DNA of 64,000 nt from Citrobacter sp. JGM124 (GCF_018257795.1 NZ_JAERJD010000002.1:62001-126000); one strand, 5' to 3'. Shown: positions 28,577-38,530, counted from the first letter of the stretch. Translations and numbers: made by a program. Notes: generated from the letters alone by a model not told the origin.

Positions 28577-29281
28577 TCATACTGCACGGGTGACGCCACC
28601 ATCAATGCGAATATTCTGACCAGTAATATACCCGGCGCCCTCCGATAGCAGGAAAGCGATGGTCGCTGCAATTTCTTCAGTCTTGCCGTACCGTTTCATT
28701 GGTACGCTGTTGCGCCTTTCTTCGGTTGCCGGAAGACTGTCAATCCATCCGGGCATGACATTGTTCATGCGGACATTATCTTTTGCATATTTGTCAGCAA
28801 AAATCTTAGTGAAACCGGCCAGGCCGGCACGAAACACCGCTGAAGTAGGGAAAATGTCAACGGGCTCAAATGTCCAGGCTGACGAGACATTGACAATAAC
28901 GCCCCCACCCTGTGCCACCATGACGGGTGTAATAAGGCGCGCAGCACGGACAGCATTGAGGAAATAGATTTCCATTCCTTTATGCCAGTCTTCGTCCGTC
29001 AGATCGAGAATATCTGCCCGGGGACCATGACCCGCCGAATTGACGAGACCGTCAATTCGGCCCCACCGCTGCATAACAAGGTCGACTAAACGCTGCAAGT
29101 CTTCATCTGACTGGTTAGACCCCGTTAATCCAATACCTCCCAGTTTTCGGGCAAGATCCTCGCCTTTACCAGATGATGAGAGTATTGCAATCTTGTGTCC
29201 ATCTTGCGCCAGCCTGCGGGCCGTTTTAGCACCGATACCTGACCCACCTGCGGTAATAATTACCACTTTTTCTACAGCCAT
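28577..29281 (-). CDS. SDR-family oxidoreductase (atypical active site)
   Basis: This 234-residue Rossmann-fold short-chain dehydrogenase has the cofactor loop ITAGGSGIGAKTARRL, NSAGHG (NNAG position), the catalytic-Ser region NVSSAW, and a C-terminal GQNIRIDGG. The usual YxxxK is not visible. Where it should lie the sequence reads FPTSAVFRAGLAGF, so Tyr is replaced and Lys is Arg. It may therefore have altered chemistry or be a binding protein. It is divergent from a LysR gene that probably regulates it. Confidence 0.87.
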   Translation of the reverse strand: MAVEKVVIITAGGSGIGAKTARRLAQDGHKIAILSSSGKGEDLARKLGGIGLTGSNQSDEDLQRLVDLVMQRWGRIDGLVNSAGHGPRADILDLTDEDWHKGMEIYFLNAVRAARLITPVMVAQGGGVIVNVSSAWTFEPVDIFPTSAVFRAGLAGFTKIFADKYAKDNVRMNNVMPGWIDSLPATEERRNSVPMKRYGKTEEIAATIAFLLSEGAGYITGQNIRIDGGVTRAV

Positions 29282-29384
29282 AATGGTTTTCTCTCCTTAT
29301 AAAAAAACTATTCTGTCAGGAAAACTGTGTATTATCGCACTATAAATAAACGTCATGGATGTAGAAAAACTACAGGGTTAATTT

Positions 29385-30266
29385 ATGTTGCTGTCTCGCA
29401 GGGCTTTGCCATCACTGAATGGTTTACGTGCTTTTGAAGCCTCCGGGCGAAAACTAAGTTTCCGTGCTGCAGCAGAAGAATTGGGCGTGACACAAGGCGC
29501 GGTCGCGCAACAAATTCGTGCACTGGAGGATCATCTGGGGCTTAAATTGTTTTATCGCCTTCCCAAGGGACTTTCGCTTACTCAACAAGGTACAGCTTAT
29601 CTTGCTGACGTCACTCGTGCTTTTGATACCCTTGTGGAGTCAACCAGCCGATTGCAGGCACGTCCGGATGTCGTAACAATCAGCGTGACGCCAACCGTTG
29701 CCGCAAAACTGATAATCCCCCTCCTGGGAGAGTTTCAGGCTGCCTTCCCCGGCATAGAACTACGAACCGTCGCCACAGAGACCCTGGCGGATTTTGATCG
29801 CGATCAGGTCGACATCGCCGTGCGGTTGTCCCGGGCCCCATTACCTTCAACGATGGAAGGAGAACTGCTTTTTCGTCAGCACCTGATAGCTGTAGCCTGC
29901 CCACGCCTGCTTGAAAATATCGCTCTGCCTTTGGCCGCAAGTCAGATAAGTACATTTCCGCTGTTGCATGACACTAATAACTGCTGGCCAGATTTTTTAC
30001 AGACCGCCGGAAAGCCTCCCGGGGCACTATTTAACCAGACGACACTTGCTCTTGATGCAGCAATGGCCGGACAGGGTGTCGCGCTGGCTTGCGAAGTTTT
30101 TGTTGCTGCTGACGTTAAAGCAGGCAGACTGGTCATGGTCGCAGACGCGGGTAATGTTGAAGGTGATTATTATCTGGTACGAAAACGTGCGAGTGTCAAT
30201 AGTAAAGCGGCACAAGCAGTATGGGAGTGGTGTTTAAAACACCTCAGGCATATTTCCCGGGAATGA
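29385..30266 (+). CDS. LysR-type transcriptional regulator (GcvA-like)
   Basis: 293 residues, opening LPSLNGLRAFEASGRKLSFRAAAEELGVTQGAVAQQIRALE, which is the GcvA-type wHTH, then an effector domain (ISVTPTVAAKLIIPLL..FQAAFPGIEL). It is divergent from the SDR gene with about 100 bases between, the standard LysR arrangement. It converges on the CGNR gene. Confidence 0.88.
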   Translation: MLLSRRALPSLNGLRAFEASGRKLSFRAAAEELGVTQGAVAQQIRALEDHLGLKLFYRLPKGLSLTQQGTAYLADVTRAFDTLVESTSRLQARPDVVTISVTPTVAAKLIIPLLGEFQAAFPGIELRTVATETLADFDRDQVDIAVRLSRAPLPSTMEGELLFRQHLIAVACPRLLENIALPLAASQISTFPLLHDTNNCWPDFLQTAGKPPGALFNQTTLALDAAMAGQGVALACEVFVAADVKAGRLVMVADAGNVEGDYYLVRKRASVNSKAAQAVWEWCLKHLRHISRE

Positions 30267-30476
30267 TATTCACTGCGGGGCGATGAACACTGTATTCACT
30301 TGCAGACAGACGCTGCTTCCGGGCAAAAGACGCGCAACCGTTATTGTGCCAACAAAGAGCAATAATCAGCCATTCTGTGTGCCGCTGTTATCTGTTATAC
30401 AAGCCTGGAGACCGCTTTCAGGTGGTTAAAAGGCAAGTATTTATTCTGAAAACATCACCATCACGAGACGATTTTT

Positions 30477-31121
30477 CTAGCAGTGGGATGATGATGCATG
30501 ACGGTGGCGATAACGAGCTGTGGCAAGACGAGCACCGCAGCTCGCAGAACACCAGATACGATCCCCCCGCCGCGATCTGTCGACAAAAAGCACCGGACAC
30601 TGGGTACTGGCACATTCGCGGATCCTGTCACGCAGCGGCCCGCTGAGTAATGTTACCGCGTCCCTCGCAATTAAGGCCAGAACCTGATGCTGGGTCACCC
30701 TCGTGTATGGGTCAAGACCTGTACCCTGGCTATCCAGAGCCACGGGAGGTGGAGCCTTCCCGGCCCAGCCATTAATACATGCGAGTTCTGCTGATGGTGG
30801 GATGTCACCCCGACGTACCGCTTGCACAACGACATAAATTGCCGCACGCAGTTCGCGCATCTGCACCAAGTCTTCTTCGGATATTGGCTGAACGGGCTGG
30901 GGCAGGTCAACATGATGCAGCCAGTCACGCCAAATATCTTCATTCATAATGCGTTCAAAACGTCTTCGCGTCCATTCCCCGAGTGTCTCTACCAAGTATA
31001 GCGCCAGACATCCCGCCCGAAATTTCAAACTTAACTCTTTCTCAGTAACGGCAGGAAGCGATACAGGTTCCACTGCCGTATTTTGCGGCGGTGGCGTTAT
31101 CGCGGGAAAAGGTATTTTCAT
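30477..31121 (-). CDS. CGNR zinc-finger / ABATE-domain putative regulator
   Basis: This 214-residue protein has an N-terminal ABATE-like helical region (FRAGCLALYLVETLGEWTRRRFER) and a C-terminal CGNR zinc finger: CASTQCPVLFVDRSRRGDRIWCSASCGAR, giving C..C and C..CG pairs. Family members are proposed DNA-binding stress regulators. ATG at 31121 is chosen because AGGA precedes it; 52 upstream codons of the open frame are not used. It is divergent from the sulfonate-type ABC operon, with a 17-bp inverted repeat in between, which it may bind (inference). Confidence 0.82.
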   Translation of the reverse strand: MKIPFPAITPPPQNTAVEPVSLPAVTEKELSLKFRAGCLALYLVETLGEWTRRRFERIMNEDIWRDWLHHVDLPQPVQPISEEDLVQMRELRAAIYVVVQAVRRGDIPPSAELACINGWAGKAPPPVALDSQGTGLDPYTRVTQHQVLALIARDAVTLLSGPLRDRIRECASTQCPVLFVDRSRRGDRIWCSASCGARLATARYRHRHASSSHC

Positions 31122-31274
31122 GATTTTCCTGCCTAAAATAGTCTGTTGTGTGGGTTTTGTGCGCGCAGGCAGACAGAATCTTAATGCAGAGTATAAAACT
31201 TTGTAGTGATTTGCGTTACCAAATTCCTTCATAAGGTTATCCAGAATTGATGTTTGTCTATCCAGGATCAGATT

Positions 31275-31317
31275 CATATAGTCGTGTCATGTATTTAATC
31301 CATGACACGACTATATG
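31275..31317. promoter_or_regulatory. Perfect 17-bp inverted repeat covering the ABC operon start codon
   Basis: CATATAGTCGTGTCATG (31275-31291) and its exact complement CATGACACGACTATATG (31301-31317) flank a 9-base AT-rich loop. The last three bases of the right arm are the permease ATG, and no Shine-Dalgarno sequence precedes it. As RNA it would bury the start codon; as DNA it is a large operator. See findings. Confidence 0.75.
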
Positions 31318-32133
31318 ACCACAATCATTAACGATACAACCGCAGCGGTGCCATATAAGCCTCGTCCCCCCCGCCGGTGGTGGAGAGCCCTGCGTGGATG
31401 GCTTTCAACGCTGGTGCTGGTGCTAATTTGGTATGTTTTTTCAGCAACAGGATATCTCAATGCCCGGGTGTTACCTGGCCCTGATCGTATTCTCATGAAA
31501 GCGCTGGAATTAATGCTTGATGGCACCCTCCCCCAGGCATTGTGGGTCAGTTTGACTCGTGTCTTTTGGGGGGCATTGTTAGGCATTGCCGTAGGTTTAA
31601 GCGCCGGACTTATCGCCGGGTTTTCCCGGCTGGGTGAAGATATGTTAGATAAACCCATGCAGATGATCCGCACCATTCCGTTCACCGCTTTAGTACCGCT
31701 CTTTATTCTATGGTTTGGCATCGATGAAACACCCAAGATATTGCTGGTGGCACTCGGCGTGATGGTTCCACTTTATGTCAACACGTTTGGCGGTATTCGC
31801 AACGTGGATATTAAGCTGGTGGAAGTGGCACGAGTCGCACAGATGGGACGTTTTGCGATCGCCTTTCAGGTGTTATTACCTGCTGCCTTGCCCACACTAC
31901 TCTTGGGTCTGCGCTTTGCTTTGGCTCTGGGATGGATTGCCATCATCGTCGGAGAAACGGTGGGGGCTAACTCCGGCATTGGCTTCCTGCTTACCTCTGC
32001 CAGGCAGTTTGTGCGCACCGATATCATGATGGTCTGCGTGTGCCTGTACGCCCTGCTGGGTTTATTCACGGATTACTTAGTTCGTCTCTTGGAGAAATGG
32101 TTATTGTGCTGGCGGGTTGCTTACGCCGGGTGA
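31315..32133 (+). CDS. ABC transporter permease, sulfonate/nitrate/taurine type (SsuC-like)
   Basis: A 272-residue inner-membrane permease with about six helices. It has the EAA-loop-like segment EVARVAQMGRFAIAFQVLLPAALPTLLLGLR that contacts the ATPase. It belongs to the SsuC/TauC/NrtB group. It is the first gene of a five-gene operon (permease, binding protein, monooxygenase, binding protein, ATPase). The ATG lies inside a perfect inverted repeat and has no ribosome site; no other in-frame Met occurs before residue 60. Confidence 0.88.
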   Translation: MTTIINDTTAAVPYKPRPPRRWWRALRGWLSTLVLVLIWYVFSATGYLNARVLPGPDRILMKALELMLDGTLPQALWVSLTRVFWGALLGIAVGLSAGLIAGFSRLGEDMLDKPMQMIRTIPFTALVPLFILWFGIDETPKILLVALGVMVPLYVNTFGGIRNVDIKLVEVARVAQMGRFAIAFQVLLPAALPTLLLGLRFALALGWIAIIVGETVGANSGIGFLLTSARQFVRTDIMMVCVCLYALLGLFTDYLVRLLEKWLLCWRVAYAG

Positions 32134-32186
32134 TGACACGTTTTACTTATAACAACATGTAAATTTGCCTGTTCGAGGAAAAAAGA

Positions 32187-33065
32187 ATGACGGTTATCGT
32201 TGGCGTACATCCGCAGAATCCCTCCCTGTCGATTCTTGCCCGCAGGAAGACACAAACAGAAGCCCTGCGTGATCAGGGGATCGATTTCTTCATACACTCC
32301 GCCGGGGCACAGACCTTACCGTTGGTACGTTTAGGCGTGATACAGCTTGCAGGAACCGGTGCTACGCCGCCGCTTTTGGCAAGTGATCAGGGGCTGGATA
32401 TTGCTGTATTCGGTATGTCAGGGTCGCGAAAGGAAAAAGGAGGCCTGGTCGTTCACCGCGATTCCCCTATTAACAGCCTGCAGGATTTGGTCGGTAAAAA
32501 TATTGCCCTGATGCCGATCTCCTGGCATCAGCAATTTCTTGCCGCAGAACTGGACTATGCGGGGTTGCATTGGCATGACGTTAATGCGGTGGAGTTATTG
32601 CCTGCCACCGCAGGTGATGCATTGGTTGCTGGGCTACTGGACGCCATGGTCACAACAGACCCACTCTACTCCACGCTTGCCTCAAAAATCCCTTTGCGCG
32701 TATTAGCCAGCCCCGGCGTGCATTTTTCTAATCGTTCGGTTTACTGGGGAACTCATGAAGTGCTGGAACAACGTCCCGAGGTAGTCAAGGCGTTATACGA
32801 AGCCTTGGTCATTTCTGATAAGGCTACTGAAGATGACCCATTCGAAGCGGCAAGGTTGCTGGATGGTGTCAACGGGAATAGTGCCGAGCAGTGGTTGCCC
32901 GCACTCCAGTCCCGCCCCTGGGGGATAACGCCGCCAGATGACAGTTTTCTTTCTGAGCAGCAGTTACACGCTGATCTGTTCGCGAAATATGGTTTGCTTT
33001 CCGGCGGTCGAGATATTAGTGACACTGTCACAAATAGGTTCGCTGTTTCTTCTTCAGTTAACTAA
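32187..33065 (+). CDS. ABC-type substrate-binding-like protein without signal peptide
   Basis: This 292-residue protein has the NMT1/SsuA-like periplasmic-binding fold (VVHRDSPINSLQDLVGKNIALMPISWHQQFLA). It begins MTVIVGVHPQNPSLS with no signal peptide, although GAGGAAAAAAG gives a sound start. It may be a cytoplasmic ligand-binding or enzyme-like member, or use an unusual exported route. A perfect matS site lies within its last codons. It is the second gene of the operon, 53 bases after the permease. Confidence 0.8.
   Translation: MTVIVGVHPQNPSLSILARRKTQTEALRDQGIDFFIHSAGAQTLPLVRLGVIQLAGTGATPPLLASDQGLDIAVFGMSGSRKEKGGLVVHRDSPINSLQDLVGKNIALMPISWHQQFLAAELDYAGLHWHDVNAVELLPATAGDALVAGLLDAMVTTDPLYSTLASKIPLRVLASPGVHFSNRSVYWGTHEVLEQRPEVVKALYEALVISDKATEDDPFEAARLLDGVNGNSAEQWLPALQSRPWGITPPDDSFLSEQQLHADLFAKYGLLSGGRDISDTVTNRFAVSSSVN
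33019..33031. other. matS, MatP-binding site (perfect), inside a gene
   Basis: GTGACACTGTCAC fits GTGACRNYGTCAC exactly. It is inside the 3' end of the substrate-binding-like gene, 7 kb right of dif. Confidence 0.88.
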
Positions 33066-33078
33066 TGCGGAGTATGTA

Positions 33079-34206
33079 ATGGAAGTATTATGGTATTTAA
33101 CTGGCCCGGATGGGCGTTACCCCTGGCGTCCTGATGGTGCGCGGACGTTAACCTATCCCTATTTTCAGCAACTGGCCAGAGCCGTTGACCATTTGGGGTT
33201 CACAGGGGCATTACTGGCCACAGGGGCGCACGATGCCTGGGTTCAGGGTGCTTCACTAATCCCCTACACCGATGATTTTCAACACCTGATAGCGGCCCAT
33301 CCTCCGTTACTGTCCCCCACATTGCTGGCGAAAATGATCACCACTTTTGATCAATTTTCTCGCGGGCGGCTGCGGGTGAATATCGTCAATGGTGATGCGA
33401 AACTGATGGCGCAGTATGGCGTACATTTAAGTCACGACGAACGTTACGCTTACACAGATGAATATCTGACAGTATTAAATGCCCTGTTGCGTGGTGAAAC
33501 GGTCACCTTCAAAGGGAAATATATTAACGTCGTAAATGCCGGAGTGCCCCTGCCCCCCTATCAACAACCTCGGCCTCCATTGTGGTTTGGCGGTTCTTCT
33601 CCGGCCGCTCATGAGGTAGCAGCCAAACATATTGATACTTATCTGTCCTGGGGAGAAACCCCGCAACAAGCCGAAGAGAAAATACGCGATGTACGCAAAT
33701 TAGCAGCCAAATATGGGCGGGCGGACAAGATTAAATTTGGTATTCGTCTGTATGTCATTGTTCGAGAAACGGAACAGGCAGCCTGGGCTGCGGCACAAGA
33801 TCTGTATGACCATATGGATGAGAAATCTATCGCCGGGGCACAGAGTTATGTCTCCGGGATTGACTCCGTTGGCCAGCAGCGTATGTCCGCGTTGCATCAA
33901 GGCAATAAGCCCAAGGATCTGAGGGAACTGGAAATTGCCCCGAATTTATGGTCCGGGATTGGATTGGTCAGACACGGGCCGGGCACAGCGTTGGTGGGGA
34001 GTGCGAGTCAGGTTCTGGCGCGTATCCAGGATTATCGCGATGCCGGTATTGATGTTTTTATTGTATCCGGAATGCCTTTACTGGAAGAAGCTTATCGTTT
34101 CGCTGAATTAGTTTTACCTCATCTGCCGGTTGCCCGTAAGACGGACGCAGGCATCACCTCGGCCTGGACTAAAGAAAGAGACACAGCATGGAAAAATCTG
34201 GTTTGA
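33079..34206 (+). CDS. FMNH2-dependent alkanesulfonate monooxygenase-like (SsuD-like) luciferase-fold protein
   Basis: This 375-residue enzyme of the bacterial luciferase-like family opens MEVLWYLTGPDGRYPW. It shows LRVNIVNGDAKLMAQYGVHLSHDERYAYTDEYLTV and PPLWFGGSSPAAHEVAAKHID, both typical of SsuD. SsuD splits alkanesulfonates with O2 and FMNH2 into aldehyde and sulfite. GGAG precedes ATG 33079; the upstream 47 codons overlap the previous gene and are not used. No SsuE-like flavin reductase is in the operon. Confidence 0.9.
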   Translation: MEVLWYLTGPDGRYPWRPDGARTLTYPYFQQLARAVDHLGFTGALLATGAHDAWVQGASLIPYTDDFQHLIAAHPPLLSPTLLAKMITTFDQFSRGRLRVNIVNGDAKLMAQYGVHLSHDERYAYTDEYLTVLNALLRGETVTFKGKYINVVNAGVPLPPYQQPRPPLWFGGSSPAAHEVAAKHIDTYLSWGETPQQAEEKIRDVRKLAAKYGRADKIKFGIRLYVIVRETEQAAWAAAQDLYDHMDEKSIAGAQSYVSGIDSVGQQRMSALHQGNKPKDLRELEIAPNLWSGIGLVRHGPGTALVGSASQVLARIQDYRDAGIDVFIVSGMPLLEEAYRFAELVLPHLPVARKTDAGITSAWTKERDTAWKNLV

Positions 34207-35222
34207 ACCCTTCAGCAGCACTAAACATTCGAGGACAGGCGCGCCGTAAATTGATCCGCTTCCTTGGTACCGGCATCGCCACACTTTGGGTCGCGGCGCA
34301 TTGTGGCCTGGCCAGCGCACAACCAACCCCCGCAGTAGCGGATACCGGTACTGTGCGTATATCCCCGTTACAGGCTTTTAATTTTTTAACCCTCGCCCAG
34401 CTGGATGGTTTAATTGACAACCAGGTTAAGTCCGCTGGCGGCCGCGTAGACTGGAAACCGGCCTTCCCTGCTTATGTCCCTACAGCCGAAGCCCTGCGCG
34501 GTGGCAGTATTGATATTGGCAGCGGCAGTTCCACGTCCTTTATTAGCGCTGCCGCCGATGATCATGATTTAGTCGTTTTCGCGGTGGAACGCAGTTCAGG
34601 CAAAGATCAAGGAATTGTTGCCACCGGGGCGAGTGGGATAAAAACAGTGGCTGACTTGGTTGGCAAAAAAGTGGCCGTCAATCAGGGGGGGACCGGCGAA
34701 TACTTGTTGCGGCTGGCTCTCGAGCATAATCATATACCCATCGAAAAAGTCAATGTGGTCTACCTTTCCCCTACTGATGCGGCAACCGCGTTTGCTCAAG
34801 GACAGGTTGATGCCTGGGCAGTATGGGAACAGTTTTTTGCCATGGGTCAGGCGGAGCCGGGCGCTCGGGTGGTGGCTTACGCCAGTGATATTGGTTCGCT
34901 CAATCGTAATGTCCATGTAACAACGCGCAGCTTTGCCCAAGCACATCCATTGTTGGTGCGGGCAGTGTATGACGCCATGCGTAAAGAAGCAGACGAGGTA
35001 CAGTCCCATCCGGGACGAGTAGCCGAGTTGAATGAAAAGGCCGGCATCCCCAAAGAAGTGGCGGATATTATTCGCCAGGTTCCCCCCTCAACCATAGTGC
35101 CCGCGGACGATACAACGCTGAAAGAGTTCAACGAAATCGCAGACTTTTACACCCGCAGCGGCATGGCCACAAAGCGGATCGATGTGAACAACAGTCTGTA
35201 CAATGTGGCACAGCAGGAGTGA
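34188..35222 (+). CDS. Aliphatic sulfonate-type ABC substrate-binding protein (SsuA-like)
   Basis: This 344-residue periplasmic binding protein has an export signal containing an Arg pair (ARRKLIRFLGTGIATLWVAAHCGLASA, residues about 18-44). The TauA/SsuA fold follows (RISPLQAFNFLTLAQLDG..., GSGSSTSFISAAADD, LVGKKVAVNQGGTGEYLL). Its start overlaps the monooxygenase gene by 19 bases, so translation is coupled. It is the second binding-protein-like gene of the operon and the only one with a signal peptide. Confidence 0.9.
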   Translation: MEKSGLNPSAALNIRGQARRKLIRFLGTGIATLWVAAHCGLASAQPTPAVADTGTVRISPLQAFNFLTLAQLDGLIDNQVKSAGGRVDWKPAFPAYVPTAEALRGGSIDIGSGSSTSFISAAADDHDLVVFAVERSSGKDQGIVATGASGIKTVADLVGKKVAVNQGGTGEYLLRLALEHNHIPIEKVNVVYLSPTDAATAFAQGQVDAWAVWEQFFAMGQAEPGARVVAYASDIGSLNRNVHVTTRSFAQAHPLLVRAVYDAMRKEADEVQSHPGRVAELNEKAGIPKEVADIIRQVPPSTIVPADDTTLKEFNEIADFYTRSGMATKRIDVNNSLYNVAQQE

Positions 35223-35228
35223 GAAAGC

Positions 35229-35942
35229 ATGAGCGGTGTAAAAATAGAGGCTTTGTACCGCAGTTTCACCGATAACGCGCCGGTACTCAATGGTATTACG
35301 TTGAACATTGCTTCCGGCGAGTTTGTTGCCCTACTCGGTCGTAGTGGTTCAGGAAAGTCGACACTTTTGCGTATCCTTGCAGGTCTGGATGAAGGCTATC
35401 ATGCCAGCAAGCTGGAAATACCGGGCTCTGTGGCTGTGGCATTTCAGGAACCCAGACTTTACCCATGGCTTCGCGTCTGGCGTAACGTCGTACTTAACCT
35501 GAAAGCAAAAAATAAGCAGCAAATAGCCCGGGCGGCTCTGGAGGAAGTCGGGCTGGGGGACAAATCTGCAGTATGGCCATTAACGCTTTCTGGTGGTCAG
35601 GCACAAAGGGTATCGCTGGCCCGGGCGCTGGCCCGGGAACCTGAGCTACTACTACTGGACGAACCGTTCGGTGCGCTGGATGCCTTGACCCGTTCAAGTA
35701 TGCATAAGCTGGTTCTGGATTTATGGCGCCGTCATCAGCCAGGTGTTTTGCTGGTTACTCATGATGTGGATGAGGCGCTGTTGCTGGCAGACAGGATCGT
35801 TGTGCTGGACGCGGGACGAATCACTGCCAATCTTGTGGTGCAGGTTCCCCGACCGCGGCGGATGATTGATCCGATTCTTGATGGGTTAAAAACTGATTTA
35901 CTTGCACATCTTGGTGTTTATGCAGAAACAGCAGAAGGATAG
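35229..35942 (+). CDS. ABC transporter ATP-binding protein (SsuB-like)
   Basis: This 237-residue ATPase has Walker A GRSGSGKST, a Q-loop in VAVAFQEPRLYPW, signature LSGGQAQRVSLARAL, Walker B LLLLDEPFGALD and the switch His in LLVTHDVDEALLL. It energises the permease at 31315. It is the last gene of the operon, six bases after the binding protein. The overall set uptakes and desulfonates organosulfonates, a sulfur-starvation function; Cbl/CysB control is likely but no site was identified. Confidence 0.93.
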   Translation: MSGVKIEALYRSFTDNAPVLNGITLNIASGEFVALLGRSGSGKSTLLRILAGLDEGYHASKLEIPGSVAVAFQEPRLYPWLRVWRNVVLNLKAKNKQQIARAALEEVGLGDKSAVWPLTLSGGQAQRVSLARALAREPELLLLDEPFGALDALTRSSMHKLVLDLWRRHQPGVLLVTHDVDEALLLADRIVVLDAGRITANLVVQVPRPRRMIDPILDGLKTDLLAHLGVYAETAEG

Positions 35943-36082
35943 CCTCAATGTGGGTTATAACACAGAGGGATGCGGTTAACTGGGCGGTTTTTTCCGCAGA
36001 GTTTCAGTACTTTCAGACTTATTACCCGAGTGCTATTTGTCACGCTGCTAAGTTCTGTACAAATACCCATCACTTCGTGCAT

Positions 36083-36140
36083 CGCTACGTGAAATCTGAG
36101 ATATGTTGGTGGTCCATAACCCTGCAGATTTCACGTAGCG
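36083..36140. repeat. Dispersed inverted repeat, copy A (16-bp perfect arms)
   Basis: CGCTACGTGAAATCTG and its exact complement flank 26 bases, between the convergent ABC ATPase and yjjJ genes. The core (GTGAAATCTG..AGATAT..ACCCTG..CAGATTTCAC) recurs at 53290-53334, so this is a repeated element rather than a private hairpin. It may double as a transcription terminator. Confidence 0.7.
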
Positions 36141-36206
36141 CAAAGATGAATGACTCTGATATAACAAACCAGACGAATGAAATCCCCTGTTTTGCAATGA
36201 CAACAA

Positions 36207-37511
36207 CTATCCCAACCGTGACAATCGTGATTTGGCGTCATCAAGATGGCGGCGTAATGCCTCAAGGCATGGGGTAAAACTGGCAGACAATTGGCTGCTG
36301 TCACTGGCTAAAACGAAGAAGTCTTCAGCCAGTGACAGTGTTTCCCGCCAAGTTTCTGCGCTAATTGCTTCAATCAGTGTCACCGGACGAAGCGTGTTTA
36401 CGATCTCGCCACCTGATTTAGGGGCAAATCCCATAGGCAAAATATCGTAGGCCGGCGCAAGATGGTAGGGACGTCCATGGCCGCTGATGAATGACAGATT
36501 ACCGTGATGCATGTCAGTATTGCCAATCAACATTCCAAATGCCCAAAGCCGCGCTGTGCCAATAGCCGCATCCGGGTGAACATATTTCTGCTGAACGAGT
36601 TCATTAACCAGTACTGGCCAATGATCTCTGGCTCTACCGATAAACTCCGCATCCAGGGCACGTAAAGAAAAAAGACCTATACGCCCCAATGGACCCACGC
36701 GGTCAAACCGCGGGATCTCCAGGAAACGCTGCCCTTCAAAATCAAACACTTCCGTTTCTACGCCCAGCACTTGTAACGCCAGGTGTTCAGCTTGTAATAA
36801 ATCCCGCCACCGTTCACTTACCGGGTTATCGTCCAGTGCCGTGAATTTCACGATTACGTGCCCACGGTCGGTATAAGTACAAAATTTGGGTTGCTCACCG
36901 CCAGCAGAGGAGCCCGGTATCTCACCGGAACTGACAGCCAGTGCCAAATTCGGATAGGTTGTTGCCCGATCTACGGGAGCCGGTAACGGCATCTCCAGAA
37001 ATTGATTTCTTGCCTGTTCTCCTATTAACAGGTTCCCTATTGCATCATGCCCATGAGCAAGTAACGCTCTGATGACATCCGTATCACTCCAGTCTTCTGG
37101 ATTAGAAGACAGCCCCAAACTCGCTGAATAGGTTGAGGCATAGGCACGCCCGAGGTAACCCTGTGGCCTCATGTCAAATAGCCACCATGGCAGCCCGTCA
37201 CTGTGGAGACAAACATTGTCAGCCTGCTCCATGACAAATCCAGCAGGATGAACCGGCGTAAGTTTACCCAGCGTTTTTACTTGCCCCTCTTCATTTATTC
37301 GATAAATAGGGGCGGAACTGAATCCGCGAAATGCATCACGTAACGCATATTGAATAGATACCCCTGCCCCAATTCGTACAATACTGTCGCCCAGCGTTTT
37401 TAATGTCCGTGACATGGTAGGCTGACTAACGCCAATTATTTCAGCAAGTTGCAAGGCAGTCATTGGTGACTGTCGTAGTAACTGGCATATCATATCGGCT
37501 CGGTTTGTCAT
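36207..37511 (-). CDS. yjjJ: YjjJ, HipA-family Ser/Thr kinase with N-terminal HTH
   Basis: This 434-residue protein is recognised as E. coli YjjJ-like. Residues about 8-40 form an HTH (MTALQLAEIIGVSQPTMSRTL). The HipA-like kinase core follows: Gly-rich SSAGGEQPKF, ATP-lysine HVIVKF, LLQAEHLAL, catalytic GNTDMHHGNLSF and the DFG-like APAYDILPM. HipA kinases phosphorylate targets such as glutamyl-tRNA synthetase and arrest growth. No HipB antitoxin gene is adjacent; the built-in HTH may substitute. It is a lone gene, convergent with the ABC operon. Confidence 0.88.
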   Translation of the reverse strand: MTNRADMICQLLRQSPMTALQLAEIIGVSQPTMSRTLKTLGDSIVRIGAGVSIQYALRDAFRGFSSAPIYRINEEGQVKTLGKLTPVHPAGFVMEQADNVCLHSDGLPWWLFDMRPQGYLGRAYASTYSASLGLSSNPEDWSDTDVIRALLAHGHDAIGNLLIGEQARNQFLEMPLPAPVDRATTYPNLALAVSSGEIPGSSAGGEQPKFCTYTDRGHVIVKFTALDDNPVSERWRDLLQAEHLALQVLGVETEVFDFEGQRFLEIPRFDRVGPLGRIGLFSLRALDAEFIGRARDHWPVLVNELVQQKYVHPDAAIGTARLWAFGMLIGNTDMHHGNLSFISGHGRPYHLAPAYDILPMGFAPKSGGEIVNTLRPVTLIEAISAETWRETLSLAEDFFVLASDSSQLSASFTPCLEALRRHLDDAKSRLSRLG

Positions 37512-37634
37512 TATATTGAATCGCTTGTTGAATAGGTCAGTGAATAGCTTATTGAATAGATAATGTAGCAGCTATTTTGGATCCTGTCACCGCCATTGGA
37601 TAGGGCTTTGCCTTCTTGACGGGCCTGTGACGTT

Positions 37635-38530
<896 letters not shown>

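Noticed and set aside
35948..36277. 109-codon plus-strand frame
   Set aside because: Overlaps the yjjJ 3' end and spans the inverted repeat; no family resemblance.
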